Shown here: positions 16,484-24,879 of the stretch, in pieces
Layout: each line of letters opens with the position of its first letter
How positions within the stretch are numbered: the first letter of the stretch is position 1
From: JADGRB01 sp036267635
Lineage (GTDB): Bacteria; Myxococcota_A; Polyangia; Fen-1088
DNA length: 64,000 nucleotides
Direction of reading: 5' to 3'
Assembly: GCA_036267635.1 (NCBI GenBank)
Contig: DATAVR010000099.1
Location: 73,874 to 137,873, forward strand
Made by a program: the position numbers and the translations under genes
The notes under the pieces: generated by a model
The model's database searches: none
Seen by the model: only the letters and a program-made list of their open reading frames with translations
What the model was told of the DNA's origin: nothing

Positions 16484-16639
16484 GTGTACTTTTTTGGCTA
16501 CCGTACACCGACACTCGTCTACATACAATCACGTTGATGAAAACTGTATGTAACTTCACGTTGACGATCTGCTGCGGCATTTCAATCCTTGCAATCATTC
16601 TGAATCTTTATGGTTTTTAGTGATCGAATTACCTGACTC
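16484..16639 (-). promoter_or_regulatory. AT-rich intergenic segment with inverted repeat
   Basis: This 156-base gap is much richer in A+T than its surroundings. ACATACA (16521-16527) and TGTATGT (16545-16551) form a perfect 7-base inverted repeat with a 17-base spacer. CACGTTGA occurs twice (around 16530 and 16557). It probably holds the promoter of the downstream lipoprotein gene, and perhaps an operator. No -35/-10 pair is convincing by eye. Confidence 0.45.
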
Positions 16640-19600
16640 TTACGGAACCTGGACTGGCGTCAACGGTGCGGCCGGCTGCTCCTCCCCCACCGACGTCCGC
16701 TTCGCTATCAGCAAAAACATCACCGGCACCAGGAACAGAGAGAGGACCGTCGACGAGGTCAGGCCGCCGACCACCGCCAGCGCGAGCGGTTGATTCGCCG
16801 CCGAGCCGCGATCGAGACCGAGCGCCGTCGGCAGCAGGCCGATGATCGTCGCCAGGCTGGTCATGGCGATGGGGACGAACCGCGAGCGGGCGGCGGCGAG
16901 GACCGCGGCAACCTTGTCGGACCCCTCGTTGAAGCGCCGGGTGGCGTCGTCGACCAGCAGGATTCCGTTCGAGACGGCGATGCCGATCACCATCAGGATC
17001 CCCATGAGCGCGGTGATGGAGAACCCCTGGCCGGCGGCTACCAGCGCCAGGACGATGCCGACCAGCGAGACGGGGATCGTGAACAGCATGACGAACGGGA
17101 GCCGCAGTGACTTGAACTGCGACGCCATGATCATGAACACCACCATGACGGCGAGCCCCAGCGCCAGCCCCAGCCCCGAGAAGGTCGTCCGCATCAAGTC
17201 GACCTGCCCCACGAAGCCGAACTTGATGTCGCGCGTCCGCGGGTCGCTCCTGAGCGCCTGTTCGAGATCACGTGCGACGCTGCCGATGTCGCGCCCTTCG
17301 GTCTGCATGTAGACATGAGCCGCGCGTTCGAGCTGGTTTCGCTCGACGGCGATCGGGCCGACCGAGCGCTTCACCGAACCGTAGGCCCCCAGGCGGACCT
17401 GCTTTCCGTCGGGGCCGATGCGCACCGGGAGCTGGGAGAGCGCATTGATGTCGGCGACGGCGGCCCCGTCGTACGACGAGACCACGTAGTACGACTGTCC
17501 GTTGTTGGGATCGATCCAGACGCTCGGCGTGTTGATGTTGCCGAGCGTCGCCTCGAGGGTCGTCTGCGCGGCGTCGCGCGCGGTGATCCCGACCAGCCCC
17601 GCCTTGCTGCGATCGGTCTCCACGCGGATCTCCGGGTAGTCCATCTCCAGCGTCGGGTAGATGTCGCGCACCCCCGGTACGGTGGCCGCAACCTCGGCGA
17701 TGGCCTTGGAATCGGCGTCGAGCGCCGCCAGATTGTCGCCGCGAACCTCGATCACCACCGGCGCGTTGTAGCCGTTCGCGAAGACGCTGGCGACGAGGCC
17801 GCCCGGCCACTGCAGACAATCGACGCCCGGATAGTCGCGCACCAGGATTTTTCGGATGTGATCGGCGATCTCGCGTTGAGTCGCCTTTCGCCTTTCAGGG
17901 GAGACCAGCGCCAGCCGGATGAAGCCCATGTGCGGCCCCTGGTTCGGGCTGGTCATGGCGCTGCGGGCGTTGTTGGGCGAGCCGACGTTGGTCAGGACCA
18001 GCTCGACCAGACCGTCGCCCAGCTCGTGGCGCAGATCGGCCCCCATCTCGTTGATCAGCTTGGACGATTCCTGCAGCGAAACGCCGGGGGCGAGCCGGAC
18101 GTAGATGCGCTCCATCGACTCGTCGATCTCGGGGAAGAACGTGCTCGGTAAGAGGGTCGCCGCCCAGCCGCTGGCAGCGATCAGCACCGCTGACCCGACG
18201 ACGATCGTGCTCCGGAAGGGGAGCGCGCGGCGAAGAAGGGCCGCGTAGCGCTCGGCAACGCCGTCGATGAAGGCCTCCACCCGCGATCCAATCCGTCCGT
18301 GCTTGGTGTGACGCAAGAAATGCCGGCAGGCGACCGGCGTGACGCAGATGCTGACGAAGTAGGAGGCGGTCATGGCGACGGCGACGGTCAGCGCGAGCGG
18401 CGCAAACAGTTTTTGGGCCAGCCCCGCCAGCAGCAGCACCGGCAACAGCACCGCCATCGTCGTCAGCGTCGAGGCCAGAACCGGCAACGCGACGGCGTTC
18501 GTGCCCCGCAGCGCCGCCTGGTAGGCGTTGAGCCCCATCCGCTGGTGGCGGTGAATCGACTCCAGGACCACGACGGCGTCGTCGATCAGCCGCCCCATCG
18601 CCAGCGTCAGCCCGCCCAGGGTGAAGGCGTTGAGCGTCTGACCGCTGGCGTAAAGGGCGATGAGCGTGATGGCGAACGAGAGCGGAATCGCCACCGACAC
18701 GATCAGGGTCCCGCGCGTGCTCTGCAGAAACAGCAAGATGACGACGGCGATCAATACCAGCGCCTGAACGACCTCTCTCTTGAGACCGTCGTAGGTGGCG
18801 CGAACGAACGTTGATTGATCGAAGACCGGGACCACCCGCAGCCCCGGCGGAAGATCCCGCAGGTCGCGAACCTTCTGTTTGACCGCGTCGACGATCTGCA
18901 ACGTGTTGCCGCCAGGCACGCGCAGCACGTTCAGGTAGACAGCGTTCTGGCCCGCCACCGACACCGCCTGCGTCTCCGGCACGCCCCCGTCCTCGACGCG
19001 GGCCACGTCCCGGATCATGACCGGCGCTGCGCCGTTCTTCTTGATGACGGCATCCCCGATCTCGCGCACCTGGGGCGGCACCGCGTTGGTGTAGACGTTG
19101 GCGTCGAACCCCGGCGAGATGAACTCGCCCGACGGCAGGAGCGCATTCGCGTCGCGGACCGCCGCGGCCACGTCGCCCGAGGTGATCCCGCGCGCCTGTG
19201 ATTTGACCGGATCGACGACCACGTTGATCTGCCGCTGGCGTCCGCCGTTGATGGAGGCGCTGGCCACGCCGGGAATCCCTTCCAGCAACGGCTCTATGTT
19301 GTTGAGCGCGTAGTCGTAGAGCCGGGGTCCGCCGAGGCCGCCGCCGGTCACCGCCACCTGAACGACCGGCGCGTTCGACGGATCGTACTGCAGCACGAAC
19401 GGCGGCAGCACGCCGAGCGACTTGGGGACCGCGGACATGGCGAACGCCACCTGCTCTTGAACCAGGGTTTGGGCGCCGTTGAGATCGGTCCCCCACTTCA
19501 GCCAGACGTAGACGACACTGAGGTTGTTGCGCGACACGCTCTGTACGTGGTCCACGCCGGGCGTCGCGCTGACGTACTTCTCGATCCGCCAGGAGAGCGT

Positions 19601-19777
19601 CTTCTCCACGTCCTTGGGACCGAGTCCGGGGGCCATCGTCCCGACGACCAGCACCGGCGGGGTCAGCTCCGGGAACGTGTCGACGCTCATCCGCGGCGTG
19701 ACAACGCCGGCGAAGACCACGACAGCGATGGCCGCCATGAGCACCGCGATCGGGTTCCTGAGCGCGAGACCGGTCAT
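16640..19777 (-). CDS. RND family efflux permease (AcrB-type)
   Basis: The 1045-residue inner-membrane pump has the RND layout: TM1 at the N-terminus (LALRNPIAVLMAAIAVVVFAG), a large periplasmic loop, TM2-6, a second periplasmic loop and TM7-12. The TM4 segment GRLIDDAVVVLESIHRH carries the paired Asp needed for proton transfer. It would export a drug or other small molecule through the adaptor and TolC-like protein encoded just upstream. DD in TM4 favours the HAE or related branch over heavy-metal pumps. The ATG overlaps the adaptor stop (ATGA), so the three genes are an operon in the order tolC-like, adaptor, permease. Confidence 0.93.
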   Translation of the reverse strand: MTGLALRNPIAVLMAAIAVVVFAGVVTPRMSVDTFPELTPPVLVVGTMAPGLGPKDVEKTLSWRIEKYVSATPGVDHVQSVSRNNLSVVYVWLKWGTDLNGAQTLVQEQVAFAMSAVPKSLGVLPPFVLQYDPSNAPVVQVAVTGGGLGGPRLYDYALNNIEPLLEGIPGVASASINGGRQRQINVVVDPVKSQARGITSGDVAAAVRDANALLPSGEFISPGFDANVYTNAVPPQVREIGDAVIKKNGAAPVMIRDVARVEDGGVPETQAVSVAGQNAVYLNVLRVPGGNTLQIVDAVKQKVRDLRDLPPGLRVVPVFDQSTFVRATYDGLKREVVQALVLIAVVILLFLQSTRGTLIVSVAIPLSFAITLIALYASGQTLNAFTLGGLTLAMGRLIDDAVVVLESIHRHQRMGLNAYQAALRGTNAVALPVLASTLTTMAVLLPVLLLAGLAQKLFAPLALTVAVAMTASYFVSICVTPVACRHFLRHTKHGRIGSRVEAFIDGVAERYAALLRRALPFRSTIVVGSAVLIAASGWAATLLPSTFFPEIDESMERIYVRLAPGVSLQESSKLINEMGADLRHELGDGLVELVLTNVGSPNNARSAMTSPNQGPHMGFIRLALVSPERRKATQREIADHIRKILVRDYPGVDCLQWPGGLVASVFANGYNAPVVIEVRGDNLAALDADSKAIAEVAATVPGVRDIYPTLEMDYPEIRVETDRSKAGLVGITARDAAQTTLEATLGNINTPSVWIDPNNGQSYYVVSSYDGAAVADINALSQLPVRIGPDGKQVRLGAYGSVKRSVGPIAVERNQLERAAHVYMQTEGRDIGSVARDLEQALRSDPRTRDIKFGFVGQVDLMRTTFSGLGLALGLAVMVVFMIMASQFKSLRLPFVMLFTIPVSLVGIVLALVAAGQGFSITALMGILMVIGIAVSNGILLVDDATRRFNEGSDKVAAVLAAARSRFVPIAMTSLATIIGLLPTALGLDRGSAANQPLALAVVGGLTSSTVLSLFLVPVMFLLIAKRTSVGEEQPAAPLTPVQVP

Positions 19778-21000
19778 CGGGCCTCGCGCGCCATCACCGC
19801 GCCGTCGCGCCCCTGTTCGGCCGTCGGCGCGCGATCGCCGCGCGCGGCGCTCTGGCCAATCTCGCCCATCTCCTTGGCCTCCACGCGGTCCCCGTCCTCC
19901 AGTTGCGCCCGGCCCTCCGCGACGACGGCCGCGCCGGGTGGCAGCGAGGAATCGACGAACAGCGCGCCGCCCTCTTCGCCTTTGACGGCCACGGTCGCGG
20001 CGCGGGCCACGTCATGATCGACGACGAACACCTTCGCAGTTTCGCCGCGGACGGTCGCCGCGTAGAGCGGCAGTTGGGTGACCTCGGTCGGCGTCCCGAC
20101 ACCGATGTGCACCTCTGCTGTCGTTCCGACCGGCATGCTGCGCGCCGGGTCGGGAACGTCGATCTCGAAGTGCACCGTCCGGGTGGCGGGATCTGCAGCC
20201 GGTGCGCGGCGGGTGATGGTGGCCTGGAAATCCCGGTTCGTCGCGTAGATGTGGACCTTCACCGCAGCCCCGGGCGGGATGAGGGCGAAGTCGATCTCGG
20301 GAGCGTCGGCCGTCATCCGCACGGTGCTGCGATCGACGACGGTGACGATCGCGGAGCCGGGACGTACGAAGGCCCCCGGGTCGACGAAGCGCTGCGCCAC
20401 CTCTCCGGCAAACGGCGAACGGAGGATGCAATCGTTGACCTGCAACGAGCTGCGGGCCAGGGTCGCTCGCTCGGACTCGAGCTGCGCCTCTTCGGAGACG
20501 CTCTGCGAATTCTTCTGCTCGGCCTCGTTGGGCGAGACGAAGCCGCCGTTCAGCAAACCTTGTGTCCGCGATGCCTCGTCGGCGATCGCCTTCTGGTGCG
20601 CGTCGATGGAGCGGGCACGCGCGGCGATGGCCTTGGTCGAGGCGCTGGCATCGCGACAGTCGAGCGTCGCCAGCACGTCACCGCGCTTGACGACGGCGCC
20701 TGGGCGCACCAGCACCGTGTCGACGTAGGCGGAAACCAGCTGCGGCCCGACGTTGGCCTGCACCCACGGCTCCAGCGTCCCCACGTAGGTCCGCGATGGT
20801 CGGTAGGTCGCCGCGCGCGCGCGCACGATGGTGACCGGCTTGGGACGGGAAGCGAGCGCGACCTTGTTCGTGCGGCTGTCCGCCCGCCACAGCATCAACC
20901 CGCCGAGGAGAAGGACCAGCGCCACGCCAGCGCCGATCGCCAGGGGAATCCTCGAATCCCCGGAGGGTGCGTTCGATTCCGGTTCGGTCTCGTTCGTCAT
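19774..21000 (-). CDS. RND efflux periplasmic adaptor (MFP)
   Basis: Links the inner-membrane pump to the outer-membrane channel. The 408-residue product from the ATG at 21000 has one N-terminal transmembrane anchor (IPLAIGAGVALVLLLGGLML), a barrel/lipoyl region (TYRPSRTYVGTLEPW, VLVRPGAVVKRGDVLATLD), a coiled-coil hairpin, and the second lipoyl half (DCILRSPFAGEVAQRFVDPGAFV). A GGAAAG ribosome site sits 4 bases before this ATG. A GTG at 21015 that overlaps the tolC-like stop (GTGA) would add five residues and is also possible. The final part (MGEIGQSAARGDRAP) is variable. Confidence 0.92.
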   Translation of the reverse strand: MTNETEPESNAPSGDSRIPLAIGAGVALVLLLGGLMLWRADSRTNKVALASRPKPVTIVRARAATYRPSRTYVGTLEPWVQANVGPQLVSAYVDTVLVRPGAVVKRGDVLATLDCRDASASTKAIAARARSIDAHQKAIADEASRTQGLLNGGFVSPNEAEQKNSQSVSEEAQLESERATLARSSLQVNDCILRSPFAGEVAQRFVDPGAFVRPGSAIVTVVDRSTVRMTADAPEIDFALIPPGAAVKVHIYATNRDFQATITRRAPAADPATRTVHFEIDVPDPARSMPVGTTAEVHIGVGTPTEVTQLPLYAATVRGETAKVFVVDHDVARAATVAVKGEEGGALFVDSSLPPGAAVVAEGRAQLEDGDRVEAKEMGEIGQSAARGDRAPTAEQGRDGAVMAREAR

Positions 21001-21011
21001 TTGCTTTCCAT

Positions 21012-22418
21012 TCACAAACCTTCGCCGATCGCGCGGCCGAACGTGGCCCGCGCCTTGGCCAGCTCGAATGTGCCGAGCGCCATCCGAATTTCAGCGTCGG
21101 TGCGCAATGACTCCGCGTCGGCCAGCTCGACGCTGGTGCCGAGCCCGGCCTTGAAGCGCGCGTCGGCCTGCGCGTAGTTGGCGCCCGCAGCTTCCTGTTC
21201 GCGCTGCAAGGCGGGGAGCGCCTGTCTGGCCACGTCGACCGCCAGGTAGGCCCGCTCCACGTCGGAGACGACCGCCTGGCGCGAAAGATCGATCTCGTCT
21301 CGGCGGACCTCCTCGCCGGCCTTCGAGGCGCGCGCACGGGCGCCCACCGTCGGATCGAGGAGCGGCCAGCTCAGAATCAACCCCGCGTCCCAGTTGGGGA
21401 CGCTGGGGAGAAAGCCGCCGCCGGTCGGAATCTCGGCCACCCCCCCGCCCGCCGGGCGCGAGGGGTCGGCGCCGCCCGCGCGCCCCGACAGCGTGGCGGT
21501 CAGGCGCAGGTCGGGGCGTTCCAGCGCGGAGATGGCGCGGGTCTGCTCTTCTTGCGCGCGCAGCCGTGCCACCGCCTCGGCAAGGCGCGGATCCTTCGCC
21601 TCGGCGCGCGCCAGCGCCTCCCCAATCGCGGGGAGATCCGGCGGCATCGCCGGCGCGTCCGCCGCGTCGAGCGCCGGCTCCGGCGAGCCGATCGCCGCCG
21701 CCAACACCACTTCGGCCGCCGACAATCCGCCGCGTGCCCGGATACGCCCAGTGTCGAATCGGGTCAGGTCGGCCTCGGCGCGCGTCAGGTCGATCGGCGA
21801 ACGGAGTCCCGACCTGACGCCAGCCTGCGCGAAGTCGCGGTGGACCTTCGCTCTTTGATAGGCCTCCTCCGCCGCGCGCAAGATCGACTTCGCGGCGTTG
21901 ACCGCGAAGTACGCCTCGCCGACGCCGAGCTCGACGTCGAGGCGGATCGCGTCGGCCGCATGCGCGGCGACCGTGATCGCGGCATCCGCCGCAGCCTCTT
22001 CCGCGGCGATCCGTCCGAAGTCGAACAGCTCCTGCTTGGCGCCGATGCCGGCCAGGGTCGACGGATGCGGGGCCCAGGAGGCGCTGCTGGCGGTCGTGCT
22101 CGGCGTCCCGCCGATGCGTGGAATGTCGAGCGCGCCGGTGGTGATGTACGAGGCAGTCGTGTTATTGGCCGTCCCCTCGAAGAGCTCCCCGACCAGACCA
22201 GCGGACGGATACCACGCGGCGCGCGGCACGCTGGCGCTTGCCTGCTGCTCCGCCAGCCCGGCCAGTGCGGCGCGCACCGCAGGTTGATGGGCACGCGCGT
22301 AGGCGAGCGCCTGAGGGAGCGTGACCACCGGGATCCCGTTTTGGGCCAGAGCCTGAGCCGAGACACCGAAAACCATGACTGCCCCGAGCACAACCCGCCG
22401 ACAATTAGGGACCCACAT
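21012..22418 (-). CDS. TolC-family outer membrane efflux protein
   Basis: From the ATG at 22418 the product has 468 residues with a signal peptide ending ALAQ. GAAAGG precedes the start at good spacing. The mature part opens with VVTLPQALAYARAHQPAVRAALA, the first OEP helix, and a second similar helix pair occurs in the C-terminal half (NYAQADARFKAGLGTSVELADAE), the duplicated OEP fold. It is the first gene of the RND operon. The start region diverges from the TPR gene, and the gap holds two tandem palindromes that could be operators. Confidence 0.92.
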   Translation of the reverse strand: MWVPNCRRVVLGAVMVFGVSAQALAQNGIPVVTLPQALAYARAHQPAVRAALAGLAEQQASASVPRAAWYPSAGLVGELFEGTANNTTASYITTGALDIPRIGGTPSTTASSASWAPHPSTLAGIGAKQELFDFGRIAAEEAAADAAITVAAHAADAIRLDVELGVGEAYFAVNAAKSILRAAEEAYQRAKVHRDFAQAGVRSGLRSPIDLTRAEADLTRFDTGRIRARGGLSAAEVVLAAAIGSPEPALDAADAPAMPPDLPAIGEALARAEAKDPRLAEAVARLRAQEEQTRAISALERPDLRLTATLSGRAGGADPSRPAGGGVAEIPTGGGFLPSVPNWDAGLILSWPLLDPTVGARARASKAGEEVRRDEIDLSRQAVVSDVERAYLAVDVARQALPALQREQEAAGANYAQADARFKAGLGTSVELADAESLRTDAEIRMALGTFELAKARATFGRAIGEGL

Positions 22419-22495
22419 GCCTTTCGCCCGAGGTATCGAGCACGTCCCATGCCAGTGACGATCCCGGTGCTTGACCGGGCCGACATCGCGCCGCT

Positions 22496-22531
22496 GGGAA
22501 GAATTCCCTCCGCCGCCGGGAAAAAATTCCC
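22496..22531. promoter_or_regulatory. Two tandem GGGAA/TTCCC palindromes
   Basis: Site 1 is GGGAAGAATTCCC (22496-22508), two 5-base arms with a 3-base centre. Site 2 is GGGAAAAAATTCCC (22518-22531), the same arms with a 4-base centre. The centres are about 22 bases apart, close to two helical turns, so two protein dimers could bind the same face. They lie 78 bases upstream of the tolC-like start and 64 bases upstream of the TPR start. The cognate regulator is unknown and none is encoded beside the operon. Confidence 0.6.
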
Positions 22532-22594
22532 GCTTGTTCGACCAGGTCGCGAGCCCAGCCGCGCGCCCCCCGTGGCGTGGTACCAATTTCGCTG

Positions 22595-24145
22595 ATGCGC
22601 GCGCTCGGCCGATGCCTGTTGATCGCGGCGATTCTCGCCTCCGCGCAAGGCGCCTCGGCCGTCGAAAAGCGACCGACCGCGGCCGAGGAGGCGGAGATTC
22701 GCGGGCTCGAGAAGGAGCTCACCGGCCTTCAGATCAAGCAGGCCTACCTCGCCGCCATCCCGATCGCGCGCAAGCTCTACGAGCTGCAACGCGAAGCGAC
22801 CGGCGCCGACTCACGGGCCGCGCGCTCCCGCCAGAACGTCCTCGGGACGATGCTCCAGAGCGCAGGCCGCACCACCGACGCATTGGTGATCTACGAAGAG
22901 ATGTTACGCACCGCCGAGGCCCAGTACGGCCGCGCGTCACGCGAGACGATGCAGTCGCTCGGTTCCATCAACAGCGTCTACTGGTCCCAGAGCCGCTACG
23001 ACGACGCCTATCCGGTGATGCAGCGGATGCTGGAGATCACCAGGAAGCTCGACGGCGAGCAGAGCCAGATGTACGCGAACCAGCTCTCCCAGCTCGGGAC
23101 CCTGTTCAACATGCGCAGCGAGTTCTCGGCGGCGCACACGGCGGTGTTCCAGCAGGCGATCAAGGACTCGACGAAGCTGCTCGACCCGTCGGTCCTGACC
23201 CACGTGACCCGGCTGCACGAGATCGAGGCCGATCGCGAGGGGATGGTGATGGCCTTCCTGGCCGGCTACCAGCCGCGCGGCGGGATCGAGTTCATGGAGC
23301 TGATGGGGAAACAGAGGGAGATCCCCAAGCACCTCGATCACCCGACGTTCCAGGAGCGAATCGACTACCTGACCGATTTTTGGACCAACGACGTGAGGTA
23401 CGCCTTCGTCTCGTTCAAGCTCGGCGTGGCGGCGATGGATCGCGGCGACCAGCTGGAAGAGAGCGACCTGCCGGCGGCGGTCGCCGCGTACCAGGCAGCC
23501 ACCGAGCACTTCAAGCGCTTTCACACCATGCTGCCGTCGCTGAAGGAGGCGATGAACGATCTCGGCGTCGCTTACACCAAGCTCGGCGTGCTGGCGATGG
23601 ACCGCAACGACTCGCCGCTTGGCCGCTGGCAGACCCGCTTCTCGCTCGAGCGCGAGTCGTCGGTGAAGTACGCCGACCTGGTCGGCGACGAAGGGGCGCG
23701 CCACTCGCGCCGGCTCGACCGGGCACGACTGCCGTCGCAGCTGCGCGACGCCATCGCCTCTTTCAAGGAGGCGCTGGCCGACGACGAGGACTACAACAAG
23801 GCGCGGCTCAACCTGGCGGCCGCCTACCTGGCCGCCGGTCAGCTCGACAACGCCAGCGCCATGCTCGGCAAGATCGTGGCGCAGCCCGACGTCACCTCGG
23901 GGGACGTCGAGCTCCTGCGCGGGGTGGCGTTCGCCGAAGCGAAGGAGTACGAGGCGGCCCGGCTGGCCTTCGAGCACGCCGAGGGATTCCCCGCCAACCG
24001 GCGCGCCGCGCTCTACAACCGCGCCAAGGCCATGGAGCTCGGCGGCAAGAAGGCCGACGCCAAGAAGGCCTATCAGCAGTACGCGGTCGTCTTCCCCGGC
24101 GGCCCCTGGGCCAAGGCCGCCGAGACGGCGGCCGCCAAGCTCTGA
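22595..24145 (+). CDS. Secreted tetratricopeptide-repeat protein
   Basis: The 516-residue product has a signal peptide (RALGRCLLIAAILASAQGASA) and no further transmembrane segment. Two helical-repeat regions are visible. An N-terminal block of Kinesin-light-chain-like TPRs includes ALVIYEEMLRTAEAQYG and MQRMLEITRKL. A C-terminal block includes YNKARLNLAAAYLAAGQLDN, FAEAKEYEAARLAFEHAEG and AKKAYQQYAVVFPGGPWA. The role is probably protein-protein contact in the periplasm. A GTG at 22577 would add six residues. The gene diverges from the efflux operon and is convergent with an exbD-like gene. Confidence 0.8.
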   Translation: MRALGRCLLIAAILASAQGASAVEKRPTAAEEAEIRGLEKELTGLQIKQAYLAAIPIARKLYELQREATGADSRAARSRQNVLGTMLQSAGRTTDALVIYEEMLRTAEAQYGRASRETMQSLGSINSVYWSQSRYDDAYPVMQRMLEITRKLDGEQSQMYANQLSQLGTLFNMRSEFSAAHTAVFQQAIKDSTKLLDPSVLTHVTRLHEIEADREGMVMAFLAGYQPRGGIEFMELMGKQREIPKHLDHPTFQERIDYLTDFWTNDVRYAFVSFKLGVAAMDRGDQLEESDLPAAVAAYQAATEHFKRFHTMLPSLKEAMNDLGVAYTKLGVLAMDRNDSPLGRWQTRFSLERESSVKYADLVGDEGARHSRRLDRARLPSQLRDAIASFKEALADDEDYNKARLNLAAAYLAAGQLDNASAMLGKIVAQPDVTSGDVELLRGVAFAEAKEYEAARLAFEHAEGFPANRRAALYNRAKAMELGGKKADAKKAYQQYAVVFPGGPWAKAAETAAAKL

Positions 24146-24163
24146 CGGCGGCCGCTCGGCAGC

Positions 24164-24640
24164 TCACCCTGGCGCGGCGTCGAGCAGCGACACGGCGGGG
24201 AAGCCGGCGGTCATCACCGCGTCCATCGTCTTCACCAGCGTGTCGAACACGATCCCGTCCTCCGAGATGATCTGCACGTCGGTCTTGTCGGGGTACGAGC
24301 GCTTGACCGCGCGCAGCTCGTCCTCGAGACGCGCGTAGTCGAGCGAGGGCCGGACGCCGCCGGTCTTGAGCGGGATCGGCTTTTGGTTCGCCTTCACGAT
24401 CAAGTTGAACCCGCCGTCGTGAACGGCCACGGCGATCCGGGTCTCGTCGACCGCGGTCTGCGAGTCGAGCTCGCCCTGCCCCTTCTGCTCGACCTGCAGG
24501 CGGGCAAGCTGCGTCCAGACGGCGGTGATCAGGAGAAACGCCACCATGCAGGTGAGCAGATCGATGTACGGGACCAGGTTCAGATCGGCGTGGAGCGGCT
24601 TTTTTCGGTCGCCGCCCCCGCCGTCGATGATGACAGCCAT
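24164..24640 (-). CDS. ExbD/TolR family biopolymer transport protein
   Basis: The 158-residue product has a strong ribosome site (GGAGG) before the ATG at 24640. NLVPYIDLLTCMVAFLLIT (about 21-39) is the single transmembrane helix with the conserved Asp27 that carries protons in ExbB/ExbD and TolQ/TolR stators. The C-terminal periplasmic domain ends with DVQIISEDGIVFDTLVKTMDAV, a typical ExbD fold segment. An ExbD/TolR subunit needs an ExbB/TolQ partner, and none is encoded next to it; the flanking genes converge or diverge. It probably works with a stator protein encoded elsewhere. Confidence 0.88.
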   Translation of the reverse strand: MAVIIDGGGGDRKKPLHADLNLVPYIDLLTCMVAFLLITAVWTQLARLQVEQKGQGELDSQTAVDETRIAVAVHDGGFNLIVKANQKPIPLKTGGVRPSLDYARLEDELRAVKRSYPDKTDVQIISEDGIVFDTLVKTMDAVMTAGFPAVSLLDAAPG

Positions 24641-24879
24641 GGGGACCTCCGAAGTTGAAAACGCGGCGCCGCTGATTTCCCGGGGACTACTGATGAAGAG
24701 ACACCGCGCCACGGTCGGGGTTCCCACTTCTCCCCGCGGCCCCTCCTCTGTTCGCCTACACAGCGTCACCGAGCCGTGGCGGGGGTCGGATGCGACGTAA
24801 CGGATCCTGACGGTGGCGCCCTCAACCGCCGCCTCCACGTGGGCACCGGCTTTGCTTTTGTCGAACGGTTGAGGGACGC

